Positions 10,901 to 19,559 of a stretch of DNA of 64,000 nt are shown in pieces. The DNA lies in NCBI GenBank assembly GCA_000818945.1, contig KN805379.1, positions 503,756-567,755 of the forward strand. The letters are read 5' to 3'. Position numbers and translations under genes: made by a program. Source of the stretch: Schizochytrium sp. CCTCC M209059 (lineage: Eukaryota; Sar; Bigyra; Thraustochytrida; Thraustochytriidae). A model generated the notes under the pieces. It had not been told where the DNA came from. It ran no database searches and was given only the letters and a program-made list of their open reading frames with translations. Each line of letters starts with the position of its first letter. Within the stretch, counting starts at the first letter, position 1.

Positions 10901-11114
10901 CGCGTGGCGTGCGGACACGGTCTACAAGCACGGGCAAGCCTGAGAAGCCGGAGACTTTCTCCTCGAACTGGTTTGAAGGCGCCCCGCCGTCGCATTTAGC
11001 GACGGGAATAACGTGCGTCTTTTTCAGCACCAGATACGAGGCTCGTGTTGCCAGAGGAGACAGACCCGACCCAGCTGGCTGCGCCTTGCACGAATCTGCC
11101 TTGGCGTCAGCCAT
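7926..11114 (-). CDS. EF-hand / coiled-coil / WW / IQ / B-box multidomain protein
   Basis: This is a 1062-aa single-exon ORF with an ATG in good context (GCGGCCATGGC). Domains in order are as follows. A basic N-terminus. An EF-hand loop DDDGDALIDWRE near residue 207, with canonical D-x-D-x-D and final E. A Ser/Gly linker. A long stretch of tryptophan-containing helical repeats reminiscent of Sfi1-type or centrin-binding repeats (FERWRA, YQRWRKAV, MRLWKDA, VFGIWSG). A charged coiled coil at ~620-760. A WW-like segment with MYDPVFQSYFFYNPETG near 800. An IQ-like AGRKVQAAWRVRKARIAV. A second WW with VDPYTGTMYYYNTQTRKSAW near 905. Two B-box-like zinc modules (CLTC...CNTCKHHFCLDCFEAAH and CIMC...CIECGLLDFYCKRC). 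Such combinations occur in centrosomal and ciliary proteins of protists. That location is an inference; the domains are read directly. Confidence 0.85.
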   Translation of the reverse strand: MADAKADSCKAQPAGSGLSPLATRASYLVLKKTHVIPVAKCDGGAPSNQFEEKVSGFSGLPVLVDRVRTPREANASSSPKKWKKRQSGHELQGAIRRDLRRLRVARAQAGFLRDRRFQRQKNRAAVWRDASRKKWPAVQFLHELRSAPEHRFAPPLDVAFSKAMPYFQVNMRVLRSAFVENFALDREQRQRTFEAIELCFSALDDDGDALIDWRELLCHLEVLYMPRRRLRERFRAMFHTLTDHRHLLSLDRLWSLLCTFALPHQRELLAGTSWPVMASFVRCEAPVVVLDDADACRMLDLLRIHHRRGWAHRKEDALDVRVYADALGPPQGNNRGNVLPRTAKDHESDLAINTNRLVSKPNAAERAWIEAALDVQVDEEAALQAVFATPRTLKALRGSSSSSIGGGGGGGESGGSSSSNVSRELSAESYTLRALLQKLSWDRLAPETRVRIRAERVDETYAAFERINTKLRWAEARDFWKRVVCPHVLQTRFERWRAVAVLSIHKKQGAAFAMFRRKRMAMQQLGIHAERRKYQRWRKAVADRFSRRVHLGEAMRLWKDAHSRELRFQKLQIAKAKRLYSSWQLERIFHVWHREAHTRRRFRRIRGIWQRRLVARVFGIWSGNVRTLAEKRQFEEDRSRVRQQILEDEFAAVDQTIAELRAQEAAEEKERQEELERERLAAIAEEQRWERERERAFAGYERRTVLKRQEDRRASHKMSILRREERTIERTFEAVMEKAMEDAKREAETFARTHAGKEQLMRDAETIQNDADRLARTKGGAAGAPENEDGAEWKKMYDPVFQSYFFYNPETGEKVTASALSIDEAMSIARTNYVSTMVQAAKEEVERLKDAEIHQKRLIWAGRKVQAAWRVRKARIAVHDMIRAVYIKRVDPYTGTMYYYNTQTRKSAWTKPLNLGPKKDLRPPEWVVRCDGDGQWSYQNNVTPWTSGVEKPAGYLPCLTCSLQLATIRCNTCKHHFCLDCFEAAHPLPVSHVIFRKPYAQLIKDRPEQCIMCKKAVASKFCIECGLLDFYCKRCYTMSHAKNPKRPHQLSAKQKHAPAVDF

Positions 11115-11784
11115 GGCCGCCTCGGGGCCCCCGAGTCGCCCGGCCGATTTGCTTGGGCTTGAGCAGGAAAGGGGCTGCTACTTCTTGTAAAGGTCGGGCA
11201 AGGGGCTACCGCTTCTGCCTGTTCAAGTTGTGAGGGTATAGTAGAAGAGAAAGGAGATTTTTTTCCGCTACCCAACGGACAACTAATTTGCAAGACTGGG
11301 CTCGTGGATAGGCCTACTTCAATGCAATGCAATGCAAGGCAATGCAAGGCAAGGCAAGGCAAGGCAAGGCAAGGCAAGACACAATGTGGGTTGAAAGATT
11401 GCAACCATGGACCTCAGCACTCACCATCCGGCAAGAAGAAAAAGTAGGCGATGGAGTAAAAAGGGTGAAAACGCTACTAATTATGGCGAGCACGAACCAA
11501 GATATGTGGCTCAATGTTTTGAACTCAGAGTACTTTGAGAGAGAAAGAGAAAAGAGAAGGTTGGCCGCAGTGTGTCCATTAATAACATTGGAACGATTGA
11601 GCGGGATAGCCGAGAGGGGGAATAGACTTGAAGCTGAGAGCGCACCCTATGCACGCGCTCCCGACCCTTGATGAGCTTGACCCGGCCCTTCGCTTTACAC
11701 AAACTCGTCTCGAGCGATGTCATGTCAGTGGGTCCCAGGCGTGACAGATAGGAATCGAGAAGAAAGAAAAGGAGAAACCTAGAA
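11115..11784. other. Intergenic, 5' side of the EF-hand/WW gene and 3' side of VTC4
   Basis: It contains a TAGGCCTA palindrome (11311-11318) and then the pentanucleotide array listed separately. No gene is supported; the small ORFs over the repeat are repeat artefacts. Confidence 0.5.
11322..11380 (+). repeat. Pentanucleotide microsatellite (CAATG/CAAGG)n
   Basis: About ten 5-bp units alternate between CAATG and CAAGG and then become a pure AAGGC run. This is seen directly. Confidence 0.9.
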
Positions 11785-13989
11785 TTAGACGCGAATCGTA
11801 GCCCCCTCAAAGAGGTAAAGGAAGAAGATGGTCGAGAGGGAAATCATGAGCACAATGCCGAGAAGGAAGGGGCCAACTTCGTCGTGAAACTCACCCTGGC
11901 GAGAATGCAGATTCTTGCCGCGCCAGTAATAGGTGGCGAGCGCGTAGGCGATGAAGACGATTGCGACAGGAAGGAGAAGCATGCCAATAATGCGAGAGCC
12001 TTCGTGGCCAATCGAGTTCGTGTCAGTGCCTGGCGGGGCCGAGGTGGAACCACCTCCAAAGCCAAGAAGAGCAGCGCTAATCGAGCCCATAGTAATAGCC
12101 ATAGAGAGCCAGTTGAGGAGGGTGCGCTCGTTGGCAAAGAACACCTTGGGCTCAACCTTGGTGGGAAGCTTGCGTGGCTTGGACGTGTTCGCAGAGTTCG
12201 AAGAGCCGAAGCAAGGGCTAAGGATCCATGAAATGAAGCCATCCGGGCGGTGCGGGACAAAGACAAAATCATCGTCGGGCTCGCCACGACCGCTAAGAGG
12301 ATGGTGTTCTGATGGGTTGAGCGTTCCATAGCCCTTTTGCGACTTGCCAATGACTGATGCCTTGCGCTCCATCAGCTGAATGGGTGCGGCCGGGCCAAAG
12401 GCGAACGGGTACTTGGCCGAGGAGGAGCCGCCATGACCCTCATCGAGCAGACTGCGCCGCTTCTGCACAGGCTGGGAACGAAGCATGGAGGGGCGAATTG
12501 ACTCATCGTCGACCCAGTAAGGCACAGCTTGGACCTCCTCAGAAAGAAGGGTGGCAACACCATGCACGAACTTGGAGAACTTGGCAACGCGGGTGCAGAG
12601 ACCGGACTCGATGAGGTCCGAGACCCAGGCGGGTGCCTCCTCGCCCTCCTTGAGGGACAGCTTGACCTCGAGAACAGAGTGCGGGAAGACAGTGTACTCG
12701 GTCGGCGGGAGCACGAGGTTGGGGTTGCGGTACCAACGCTTCTCGGTGGCACAGTCGGGGCCCACCTTGGGGTTTTCGCTGATCATGGTAAGGTTGGTGT
12801 CGAGCGAGATGCGGACCGTGGCGTCAAAGGGAATCTGGTAGGCAACACGGTTGTAGACAGTGCGCATCGTGGGGCGCAGCTGCTTGGAGTCGATCTGCTG
12901 GTAGATTTCGGTGAAGAGACGGCGAACATTCGCCATGTCAGCCTCCGAAGAGTTCTTGGCGCGCATCTGGGCCATCTTGTCGTCGACGGTGAACTCGCCA
13001 CGCAAAAAGGGCATGACCTCGTGCTCGCGCAAGGTGAAGCGCTCCTTCACGGAGACATCACCGGTCCACGAGTCGCGGTGGGTCTTGCGCTCCACAAAAA
13101 CGAGGTCGGGCTCCGGGGTCGCGTACCAGCGGAAGCGAATGGCAATGGCGTTGGGTGTTTTGTCGAGACGGCCGTGGTAGAGCTCGAGTTGCGTGTTGTC
13201 AAAATAGACGGACGAGCAGAATTGGGAGTCACCCTGGAGGTCGTCGAGGTTGTGCTGGAAGACGGGAAGGTGCTGCAGGACAATATGCTTTACCTTGGAG
13301 ATGTCCTCCGTGCGAACCCAATACTTTGTGGTGCTGCGAACAAAGTTCTGCGCCGTGGTGCCCTCGTTCTTGCCGGACTGATCTCCGCGCAGACGCGCGT
13401 GGATTTGGCTCAGAAAGACAAAGACCTTACTGTAATCGTGCTTGACCCACCGCTGGTTGTGAAGGCGGGTCAGATAGAACCTCCGGCACGGCGTGGGTAG
13501 CTGCTTGTCGTGCTTTTTCAAGATCTTGTGGAAGCCGAGGAAGTTGAGGTTAGCGAATTTCTCGATGCGCAAAAAGTCGTCGCCGAGGGTACGCGCCAGC
13601 TCGAGGCATTCCTTGCGGTCAGTATCGCTGAGTTTGGAGAGGTCTGAGTCGACGCCGACGCGGGACTCGAGCGTGTCGGTCTTCTTCTTAATGCCCTGGA
13701 GCTCACCGTGTGTAAAGTCGTCGATCTTCTTCATCTCCGCCTCAAGCTCCGTAAAGAAGTCGGCTTCGGAGATGTCCTTGCCCTCAAACTTGCCGTGCGC
13801 CTGCTGGTTCGGGACGGTGCTCAGCGAGGTCACACGTTCGCCGTAGCCGGACTTGCCCACGTCCACGTCCATGCCGGTAGACTCCACCTCTGCCAGCGCC
13901 TTGATCATGGACTTGAGCTTGCGGTAGTCTAGGTAGTGCGCTTCCCAGCCCTCCACGCGCTGCGCCTCCAGGTACTGCCCGAACTTCAT
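11785..13989 (-). CDS. VTC4: VTC4-type polyphosphate polymerase (SPX - TTM polymerase - DUF202)
   Basis: This gene makes inorganic polyphosphate from nucleotide triphosphate at the vacuole/acidocalcisome membrane. I place the start at the ATG at 13989 because the product then begins MKFGQYLEAQRVEGWEAHYL, the hallmark N-terminus of an SPX domain; the frame is open further upstream, but that extension is Arg/Gly/Ala low complexity. The 734 aa contain an SPX domain (~1-190, with the usual KFANLNFLGFHKILKKHDK helix), then the tunnel-fold polymerase domain (IRFRWYATPEPDLVFVERK, WTGDVSVKERF, IRISLDTN-like strand, LEVKL), then three C-terminal membrane helices of the DUF202 type beginning FFANERTLLNWLSM. 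The Arg/Lys-rich tunnel residues characteristic of the catalytic subunit are present, which favours VTC4 over the regulatory VTC2/3 paralogues. SPX implies inositol-pyrophosphate control. Confidence 0.93.
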   Translation of the reverse strand: MKFGQYLEAQRVEGWEAHYLDYRKLKSMIKALAEVESTGMDVDVGKSGYGERVTSLSTVPNQQAHGKFEGKDISEADFFTELEAEMKKIDDFTHGELQGIKKKTDTLESRVGVDSDLSKLSDTDRKECLELARTLGDDFLRIEKFANLNFLGFHKILKKHDKQLPTPCRRFYLTRLHNQRWVKHDYSKVFVFLSQIHARLRGDQSGKNEGTTAQNFVRSTTKYWVRTEDISKVKHIVLQHLPVFQHNLDDLQGDSQFCSSVYFDNTQLELYHGRLDKTPNAIAIRFRWYATPEPDLVFVERKTHRDSWTGDVSVKERFTLREHEVMPFLRGEFTVDDKMAQMRAKNSSEADMANVRRLFTEIYQQIDSKQLRPTMRTVYNRVAYQIPFDATVRISLDTNLTMISENPKVGPDCATEKRWYRNPNLVLPPTEYTVFPHSVLEVKLSLKEGEEAPAWVSDLIESGLCTRVAKFSKFVHGVATLLSEEVQAVPYWVDDESIRPSMLRSQPVQKRRSLLDEGHGGSSSAKYPFAFGPAAPIQLMERKASVIGKSQKGYGTLNPSEHHPLSGRGEPDDDFVFVPHRPDGFISWILSPCFGSSNSANTSKPRKLPTKVEPKVFFANERTLLNWLSMAITMGSISAALLGFGGGSTSAPPGTDTNSIGHEGSRIIGMLLLPVAIVFIAYALATYYWRGKNLHSRQGEFHDEVGPFLLGIVLMISLSTIFFLYLFEGATIRV

Positions 13990-15515
13990 CGTGCCTGTCC
14001 GCGTGCGCGCGACCTCGCCTCGCCTCGCCTCGCCTCGCCTGCCCGCGCCCCTGGCTCCCGCCCGCCCTCCGCGCCGCGCGCTCTGATCCGGAGCGTGCGC
14101 GCCTCTGCCCTGCCCTGCCCTGCCCTGCCCCGCTCTGCGTGCGTGCGTGCGGCTCTGCAATCTTGGTTTGTTTGCCGCCCCACTCAGCCCGGCTCAGCCC
14201 GGCTGCCTCTCTCTGCCTGTTTGTTTGCCTTTCCGCCTGGCTGTTTGTCCACTTGCGCGCCCCCATTCTCCACTTGCCCGCGCCGCCCCCACGCAGCGGC
14301 CGGCATCCCTCGCCTCGCCTCGCCGACTGCTCTCACACACGCACGCACGCGCGCACGGCAACACAAACATACGCACGGCAACACAAACATGCAACAGACG
14401 CTCTACCTGCAGCTCGAAGACGGGACCAACCTCGGCGAAGCGAGCGAGCCAGCAAGGCAGCAGCGAATGCGCAGCGCAGCGCAGGGCCGCGCCCGGGGCC
14501 GACCATCTTGGCGGCGGCGGCGGCTTCTTTCTGCGGTGTGAGCTCGCTCTCGTCCGTCTCGTCTCGTGTCCCTGGTCCAGGTCGAGACTCGAGGCTGGTG
14601 CACGCCCTGCCTGCCCGCCGGCTGCAGCTGCTCGCCTGCCTGGAAACGCGGAATTCGTCGGCGGGCGCGGACGCACGGACGGACGCGGCGTGCGGGGTCC
14701 CGTGCGGAGCGGGCGGCCGAGGTGCGCGGCAGCATCACCCCACCATCGCGCGCACCTTCTCGGCGGCAAAATTATCAGCGCTGCTCTCCATCGTTGTGAA
14801 AAGGGGGGCCAGCAAGCAAGCCGCTGCCTCCTGCTCTAATCCGCAGACGAATCCGCAGAAAGAATGGCTGGCTGGCTGGCTGGCTTGCCGGCTTGGGCGC
14901 GAGAAGGAATGCCTGCAGCTGCAGCTAGCTGCGTGCATGGCGAGGGCTTTGTAGGCAGCTGCACTGCACTGTGCAAGATTCTCTGCATGGAAGGTCTAAT
15001 CGTAGCCGCAACACTGCAGCTGGCTGTCGCTGACAGCGACCGAAACCGACGACCTGCCTTTGGGAAAAAATAACTCGAGCGAAAAGCAGCGCAAACAAAC
15101 CTGGCCCGAATGCACGAGCCAGGCTGCAGTGCCTTGGCTGAAAGCGAGACGGTCGTGGCGGGCGCCGCCGAAGCGAAGCGGGTGGTGCTCGTGCGCTGCG
15201 TCAACCCGAGACTGGCCCAGGCCACACCACCGACCTTTGCTGCACCGCTGCCGTGGGTGGTTGGAAGTGCAACTAGATTCGATCTGAGCGAAACCGCACG
15301 AAGCCATAACGTTGGTGAAGCGACGGTTACCGTTATAGATAGGGCCGCGTGTGCGCGAGTGGCTCTCTCAGGGTCAAGCTTGATGATCGATGGACGAAGA
15401 CGGCGGGCGAGTTAGACAAACATGCGCAGCGGCCGCGGACGCGAATCTCTCGCTCGCAAACGTGTGGGTGTTTTTGATTGGATGCAAGAACGTCACGTCA
15501 CGTCACGTGCAAAAG
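13990..15515. other. Long GC-rich divergent intergenic region (VTC4 / TFIIA-gamma)
   Basis: About 1.5 kb holds no gene I can support. Several plus-strand frames are open for 100-270 codons, but they are Arg/Ala/Pro/Ser low complexity in overlapping frames, as expected from high GC. It includes pentanucleotide runs CCTCG (14016-14040) and CCCTG (14103-14132) and a GGCT run (14868-14885). Confidence 0.55.
15489..15510 (+). promoter_or_regulatory. CGTCA/CACGTG cluster just upstream of TFIIA-gamma
   Basis: Three consecutive CGTCA pentamers end in a perfect CACGTG E-box, 6 bp before the chosen ATG at 15516. These are bZIP/CRE-like and bHLH-like cores. Function is inferred only from the motif. If translation starts at the upstream ATG (15390), they would be coding. 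Confidence 0.35.
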
Positions 15516-16028
15516 ATGCAGCAACAGCAACAGCAGCCGCAGACCTCGGTCTCAGCGGAAGAAGCCGGACCCTTTGCCTGGAATGTGGCGGGCGCTGCGC
15601 TCAGACAGGCCCTTGCAGAGCTGACGGAGCAAGAGAACCTCTCTGCCGAAGCGCGCGCGCTCTGCGAGGCGCAGTTCGAGGCCTCTGCGCAGGCAGCCGC
15701 CTCGCAGGCGATACACGAAGACGCTCTGGCTCAGGACCGCGAGACCAGCGCAGCCGAGGGCGTTAAACCGCGGAAACGAAGGCGACGCCGCACTGGCAAG
15801 TTGCGCGTGGCTCCTGCTGGTCATCGGCGCAAGGCAAAGCCCGCAGGTCACCTTACCGCGCAAGTTCATGCCTTTCAGATTCTTGGCGATGATGTTGCTT
15901 TTGACTTGCGCGATTTGCGTCTTGCAACAAGATATCACGGTGCATTTCAATGCTCGCAGGCTGGTTTGACAGCTGCCTCTGTGTCGCTGAGCAAACCTGG
16001 TGCGCCGCGTCTTTGGACTGGTAAATAG
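15516..16028 (+). CDS. GTF2A2: Transcription initiation factor IIA, gamma (small) subunit, divergent
   Basis: The 170-aa product matches the layout of TFIIA-gamma. An N-terminal four-helix-bundle segment reads AALRQALAELTEQENLSAEA followed by ALCEAQFEASAQAAASQAI, closely paralleling the family pattern of 'LxESLDELIxxxxIxPxLAxxVLxxFDxAIxxAL'. A C-terminal β-strand segment reads GHLTAQVHAFQILGDDVAF, in the place of the conserved 'GxLxxYRFCDNVWTF' strands. Between them is a very basic insert (KPRKRRRRR...) longer than usual. I chose the ATG at 15516, which gives a Gln-rich N-tip; the same frame also has an ATG at 15390. The factor stabilises TBP on promoters. The motif match is clear in the first half and weaker in the second. 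Confidence 0.65.
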   Translation: MQQQQQQPQTSVSAEEAGPFAWNVAGAALRQALAELTEQENLSAEARALCEAQFEASAQAAASQAIHEDALAQDRETSAAEGVKPRKRRRRRTGKLRVAPAGHRRKAKPAGHLTAQVHAFQILGDDVAFDLRDLRLATRYHGAFQCSQAGLTAASVSLSKPGAPRLWTGK

Positions 16029-16242
16029 CGGGCGGGCGAACTATTTCCTTGAAAATCGCAAAAGAAAGAAGAGAGGGTGTGCCGCTCCCCTTTGAATAGG
16101 GAATAATTTCTTTTTCTGAATGTAAAGTAGGCCTAATTTGTGAAAATTCTGTTCTTTGATGGGTAGGCCTATTATTGTTAAGTTTTGTTGGAAAGAGCGG
16201 CCGATACGCAACGCAAAACTCCGACGACCGTGCACTGATTGT

Positions 16243-19080
16243 CTAGACTTGAATGTAAGAACCGTACACAACATCGCGTACCCTAAAGTACGTGGCAGAC
16301 ACAGGGCCTTCCACGAGCACCTGCTGCCCACCATTCTCCAGCAGCACCGTGACGGCATCTTTGCAAACAATATAGTTGTCCACCATTCGAGGCTGTAGTT
16401 CGTCCTCAAATTGCTGTAGTTTTTTGAAGACCTCATACTTGGAGACCGAAGTGAAAATGAACTGCGGCTCCTCATAGCGTGCCTTGGGCTCCGCAAGAGG
16501 ACGAATCACTGGCATCCGGCCTCGACCAGCATGGAGCGCAGCTACCGCAGAGGCCCCAGCTCCGCCGTCCACGCCCGAAGTTTCGTCCAGAGGCTCCACG
16601 ACGCCCTCGACATAACGAATCCCAATACGTGTAGGACCGGCGCTGGTCGTCGCGCGATTTCGACGTGCCCGCTTGGAGTCGCCAATGGTCAACGCGCGCG
16701 GGGCGCTGAACAACGGGTACGTTGGGTCGAAGAGCCCGCGGTCCAACTCAACGCGCCACATGCCCACATCCGACGAAACGTCGACAGTCTCACTCACGAC
16801 TGGGCCCACTGCAGTCTGAATGGCGCTATCCAAGCATCGTTGCACCATCGCCTTGGTGTCTTCCTCTGTACCATGCACAATAACGACCTTGCGAAGCCCC
16901 GTCGGTTTCAGAAGGCCAATGACATGCATGATATCCAAGCCACTGGCGCGACCCTCCATGTCGACGTACGCCAAAGAGCACCGCAAATACAAGGGGACGT
17001 CTTCGGTCACACATGTGCGCGGCAGGTTTTGTCGTCGTTCGCGCGGAAGTATAGCGTCCATGAGAGTATTACCCATCTCCCGTCGCCGTTTGCGCCGCTT
17101 CCGAACAGGCTCTGCTGCGCCGTCCTCGCCTGTGGGCACGAGAGCGCCTTCCGGTCCACCATCCTCACCTGTCGCGGCGCCTGATGTCTCGCCCGCGACG
17201 TCCTCGGCCTCGTCCTCAAAGTCATCCTCGAGGTCATCGTCGTCCTCATCTAGTCCAGAACCGTCCACGCCGTCCTTGCCTTCAGCGCCCCCGCCCTCGA
17301 GTCCACCCGCGCCACCGCCACCAATCATGTAGTCCTCGTCGCGAATGACCTCACCATATTCGTCCCAGCGCTTCGTTCTCTCTGGCTCGTATGCGCTAAA
17401 CATACTGCGACTTGCATCCGTAGAACTGCTGGCAAAGACAGCAAAAAGTCCGCCACCTGTTCTCGCCGCATCATCGCCTGCCATCTGCAGCGACTGCTGT
17501 CGCGCAAGGGTGCCGGAACCCGCGTTAGGCCCTGCCCCATCGCCATTGACCAGCCCTGTACCACGAGCACCTGGATAGTCCGTGCCCGCCGGGACATCAT
17601 CGTCGGCCGGACCTCCGGTCCTTCCGCCTTCGACCTCAATCATGCGGTCAATGTCCAAATCCTCCTCCATGCCATCCATGGCCATGTCGTCGCGCAAAGC
17701 CTTGGCCTCCTCCTCGCGATGTTTGCGCCGCATCTCCGCCTGAACCCTCTCGCGCTGTTCCATGCGCCAGCGCACGAGCTCCTGGCCCGTCTTGTATTCC
17801 CATCGCGACGTTTTCAGTTCGAGTCGCATGTTCGCGACCTGCAAGTGGTCAGTGCGCTGAGACTGAAGGTGATCCACGAATTGACGCGCCAGGGACCCGG
17901 GTACCATCGAGCGATCCGTCAAAAGCACCATGTGGCCCTCGGTCGAGCCGTACCGGGCAAGGAGCTCCCGCGCCGCGCCACTTTCCAGAGAGCTCGAAGA
18001 CGCGAGGACAACCTTGGGATCGCGAATGCTGTGAACCTGCTCCACGCTCGCCACAACCTGTACGTGGCTCAGCTCAAAGGGATTGCGCCGTGTTTTCTCA
18101 AACTCGGCACCGATATCTTTGTGCATATACTCAATATTTGTGCGAGCATAACCAAGCACCGAGGGCACCGAAGTGACCAGCACAATTGGGTACGTGAGTT
18201 TGTTCTTGGTAAAGTACGAATCCAAGACGTAGAGAAGCTCAAGCAAACGACCGCCGCTGTCTACGGGCATGAGCACATTACGGTTGCGTCGAAGAACCGC
18301 AAGTACCTTGCGCCAAAGGTCATCGCGGCGTCGGTTCACATCGCGAGTAGACCGCCGAAAGTTATAGGCGTCCGTGATCATCAGCGTTGGCTTGAGTCGA
18401 TCAATTTTGGAGAACATGCCGTCGAGATGGCTGTCACGCGCATGATTGAAGTCCACAGCGTAGAGTATAACATCGGGCTCGCGGCGAATGCGCCACATTG
18501 CACCTCCCAGAATTCGCCCTGCAGCCAGGGCGTCGATCTCAATTGGGCTCACGGACTTGCCGCGGACGGTGATGGGAAATTCATAACCAATATCCTTGAT
18601 GCGCGACTCCATCCTGTCGACGTCATCAAGGTCGAAAAGGTCAAAGGGCTTCTCGCGCGCGCGTGAGATGTAAGCGTCATAAAGGAACTGCACGCCAAGC
18701 TGCTTGGTGGCCCTCGTCATGTAAATCACTGCCGACTCATTCATTTTGAACTCCTTGAGCACATAGGGCAGAGCGCCCATGTGTTCGAGGTCGGCAAAGC
18801 TCACAAGAATTAGGTTCACGGTAGGCACGACTGCGCGCAGCGGTTCGAGCATGGCTGGATCAAAGTTGTCGTTCCACCCGCAGTCCAGCAAGATCCTTGT
18901 GTCATCGATCTGCAAAAGGTAGGCGAGTGGGTCCTCGTTGTGCGCCCCGCACAACGGCGTGAACAGCACGCGCTCGTCCATCGAGCTCGGCTCCTGCTCT
19001 TGCTCCCGCTGCACCTCTCCTCCGCCTGCCATCGTCGCGCCTGCGAGCGCGCCGCGCGCCTCGGCCGTCTCGCTCGCCAT
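16243..19080 (-). CDS. CPSF2: Cleavage and polyadenylation specificity factor subunit 2 (CPSF100)
   Basis: This is a 945-aa single-exon ORF. The metallo-β-lactamase fold begins at FTPLCGAHNEDPLAYLLQID, with strand ILLDCGWNDNF. Where the catalytic CPSF73 paralogue has HxHxDH, this protein has LVSFADLEHMGALPYVL, so the zinc ligands are missing, as is typical of the non-catalytic CPSF100. The β-CASP domain follows (VLYAVDFNHARDSHLDGM, VLMPVDSGGRLLELLYVLDS). A long Gly/Asp/Glu-rich linker with several NLS-like basic patches (KRRKRRR) is larger than in animals. The C-terminal domain includes LYLRCSLAYVDMEGRASG and IVHGTEEDTKAMVQ. A second in-frame ATG just before DERVLFTPLCG is a possible start, and the first 33 residues look non-conserved. 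Role: scaffold of the pre-mRNA 3'-processing endonuclease complex. Confidence 0.93.
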   Translation of the reverse strand: MASETAEARGALAGATMAGGGEVQREQEQEPSSMDERVLFTPLCGAHNEDPLAYLLQIDDTRILLDCGWNDNFDPAMLEPLRAVVPTVNLILVSFADLEHMGALPYVLKEFKMNESAVIYMTRATKQLGVQFLYDAYISRAREKPFDLFDLDDVDRMESRIKDIGYEFPITVRGKSVSPIEIDALAAGRILGGAMWRIRREPDVILYAVDFNHARDSHLDGMFSKIDRLKPTLMITDAYNFRRSTRDVNRRRDDLWRKVLAVLRRNRNVLMPVDSGGRLLELLYVLDSYFTKNKLTYPIVLVTSVPSVLGYARTNIEYMHKDIGAEFEKTRRNPFELSHVQVVASVEQVHSIRDPKVVLASSSSLESGAARELLARYGSTEGHMVLLTDRSMVPGSLARQFVDHLQSQRTDHLQVANMRLELKTSRWEYKTGQELVRWRMEQRERVQAEMRRKHREEEAKALRDDMAMDGMEEDLDIDRMIEVEGGRTGGPADDDVPAGTDYPGARGTGLVNGDGAGPNAGSGTLARQQSLQMAGDDAARTGGGLFAVFASSSTDASRSMFSAYEPERTKRWDEYGEVIRDEDYMIGGGGAGGLEGGGAEGKDGVDGSGLDEDDDDLEDDFEDEAEDVAGETSGAATGEDGGPEGALVPTGEDGAAEPVRKRRKRRREMGNTLMDAILPRERRQNLPRTCVTEDVPLYLRCSLAYVDMEGRASGLDIMHVIGLLKPTGLRKVVIVHGTEEDTKAMVQRCLDSAIQTAVGPVVSETVDVSSDVGMWRVELDRGLFDPTYPLFSAPRALTIGDSKRARRNRATTSAGPTRIGIRYVEGVVEPLDETSGVDGGAGASAVAALHAGRGRMPVIRPLAEPKARYEEPQFIFTSVSKYEVFKKLQQFEDELQPRMVDNYIVCKDAVTVLLENGGQQVLVEGPVSATYFRVRDVVYGSYIQV

Positions 19081-19559
19081 CTCCCTCGGTCAAGTCACGT
19101 CAAGTCAGAAGCGGGGTGGGGTGGGTGGGTGGGTGGGGCGGATGGCTTTCGCTCCTTCCCTTCGTGCGTGCTGCGCGGCGAGCGAAGCTGCGTAGACCTC
19201 GCGCGAGCAGGCTGCTTTCCGCCTGCGCTCTCACCCCGGCCGCTCTGCTCTGCCCCGCTCCGCTCGGCGCCGCCGCGAGCCCTGCCGCGCCTGCAACGGG
19301 CTCTGTCCTGCTCCTCATCTCTATCTATCTATCATCTATCGGGCTGTCTCGGCGCTCGCCTCGCGGGTCGCAAGTGGGTTATAGCAGCCGCGCAAGTGGA
19401 ACATTCTCGCGAAAGGGGCACAAGCACGGGACGGGGCGGCCAGCCAAATCGAGATCGCGGGCGCGCAGAAAGGAAAGAGGTTCCGGGCGCGCAGAGGACC
19501 CGGGCGCGCAGAGGACCCGGGCGCGCAGAGGATCCGGGCGCGCGCGGGCGAGGAAGAGG
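19081..19559. other. Divergent promoter region between CPSF2 and the Yae1-like gene
   Basis: The region includes GTCAAGTCACGTCAAGTC next to the CPSF2 start, a GTGGG run, an ATCT run at 19318-19336, and three copies of a 17-bp GC-rich unit (GGCGCGCAGAGGACCCG) at about 19483-19545, just before the next ATG. Confidence 0.5.
19483..19545 (+). repeat. 17-bp tandem repeat, three copies, in the 5' leader
   Basis: Three near-identical copies of a unit containing GCGCGCAGAGGA occur at a 17-bp period (copies start near 19487, 19504, 19521). The third has a C-to-T change. Confidence 0.8.

Noticed and set aside
12529..13500. 323-codon plus-strand ORF
   Set aside because: Exactly antisense to the VTC4 polymerase domain; the minus-strand protein has clear domain motifs, so this is a shadow.
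14139..14954. 271-codon and overlapping plus-strand ORFs
   Set aside because: Low-complexity Arg/Ala/Ser/Cys in several frames at once, caused by high GC and repeats.
17719..18666. 315-codon plus-strand ORF
   Set aside because: Antisense to the CPSF2 β-CASP region.
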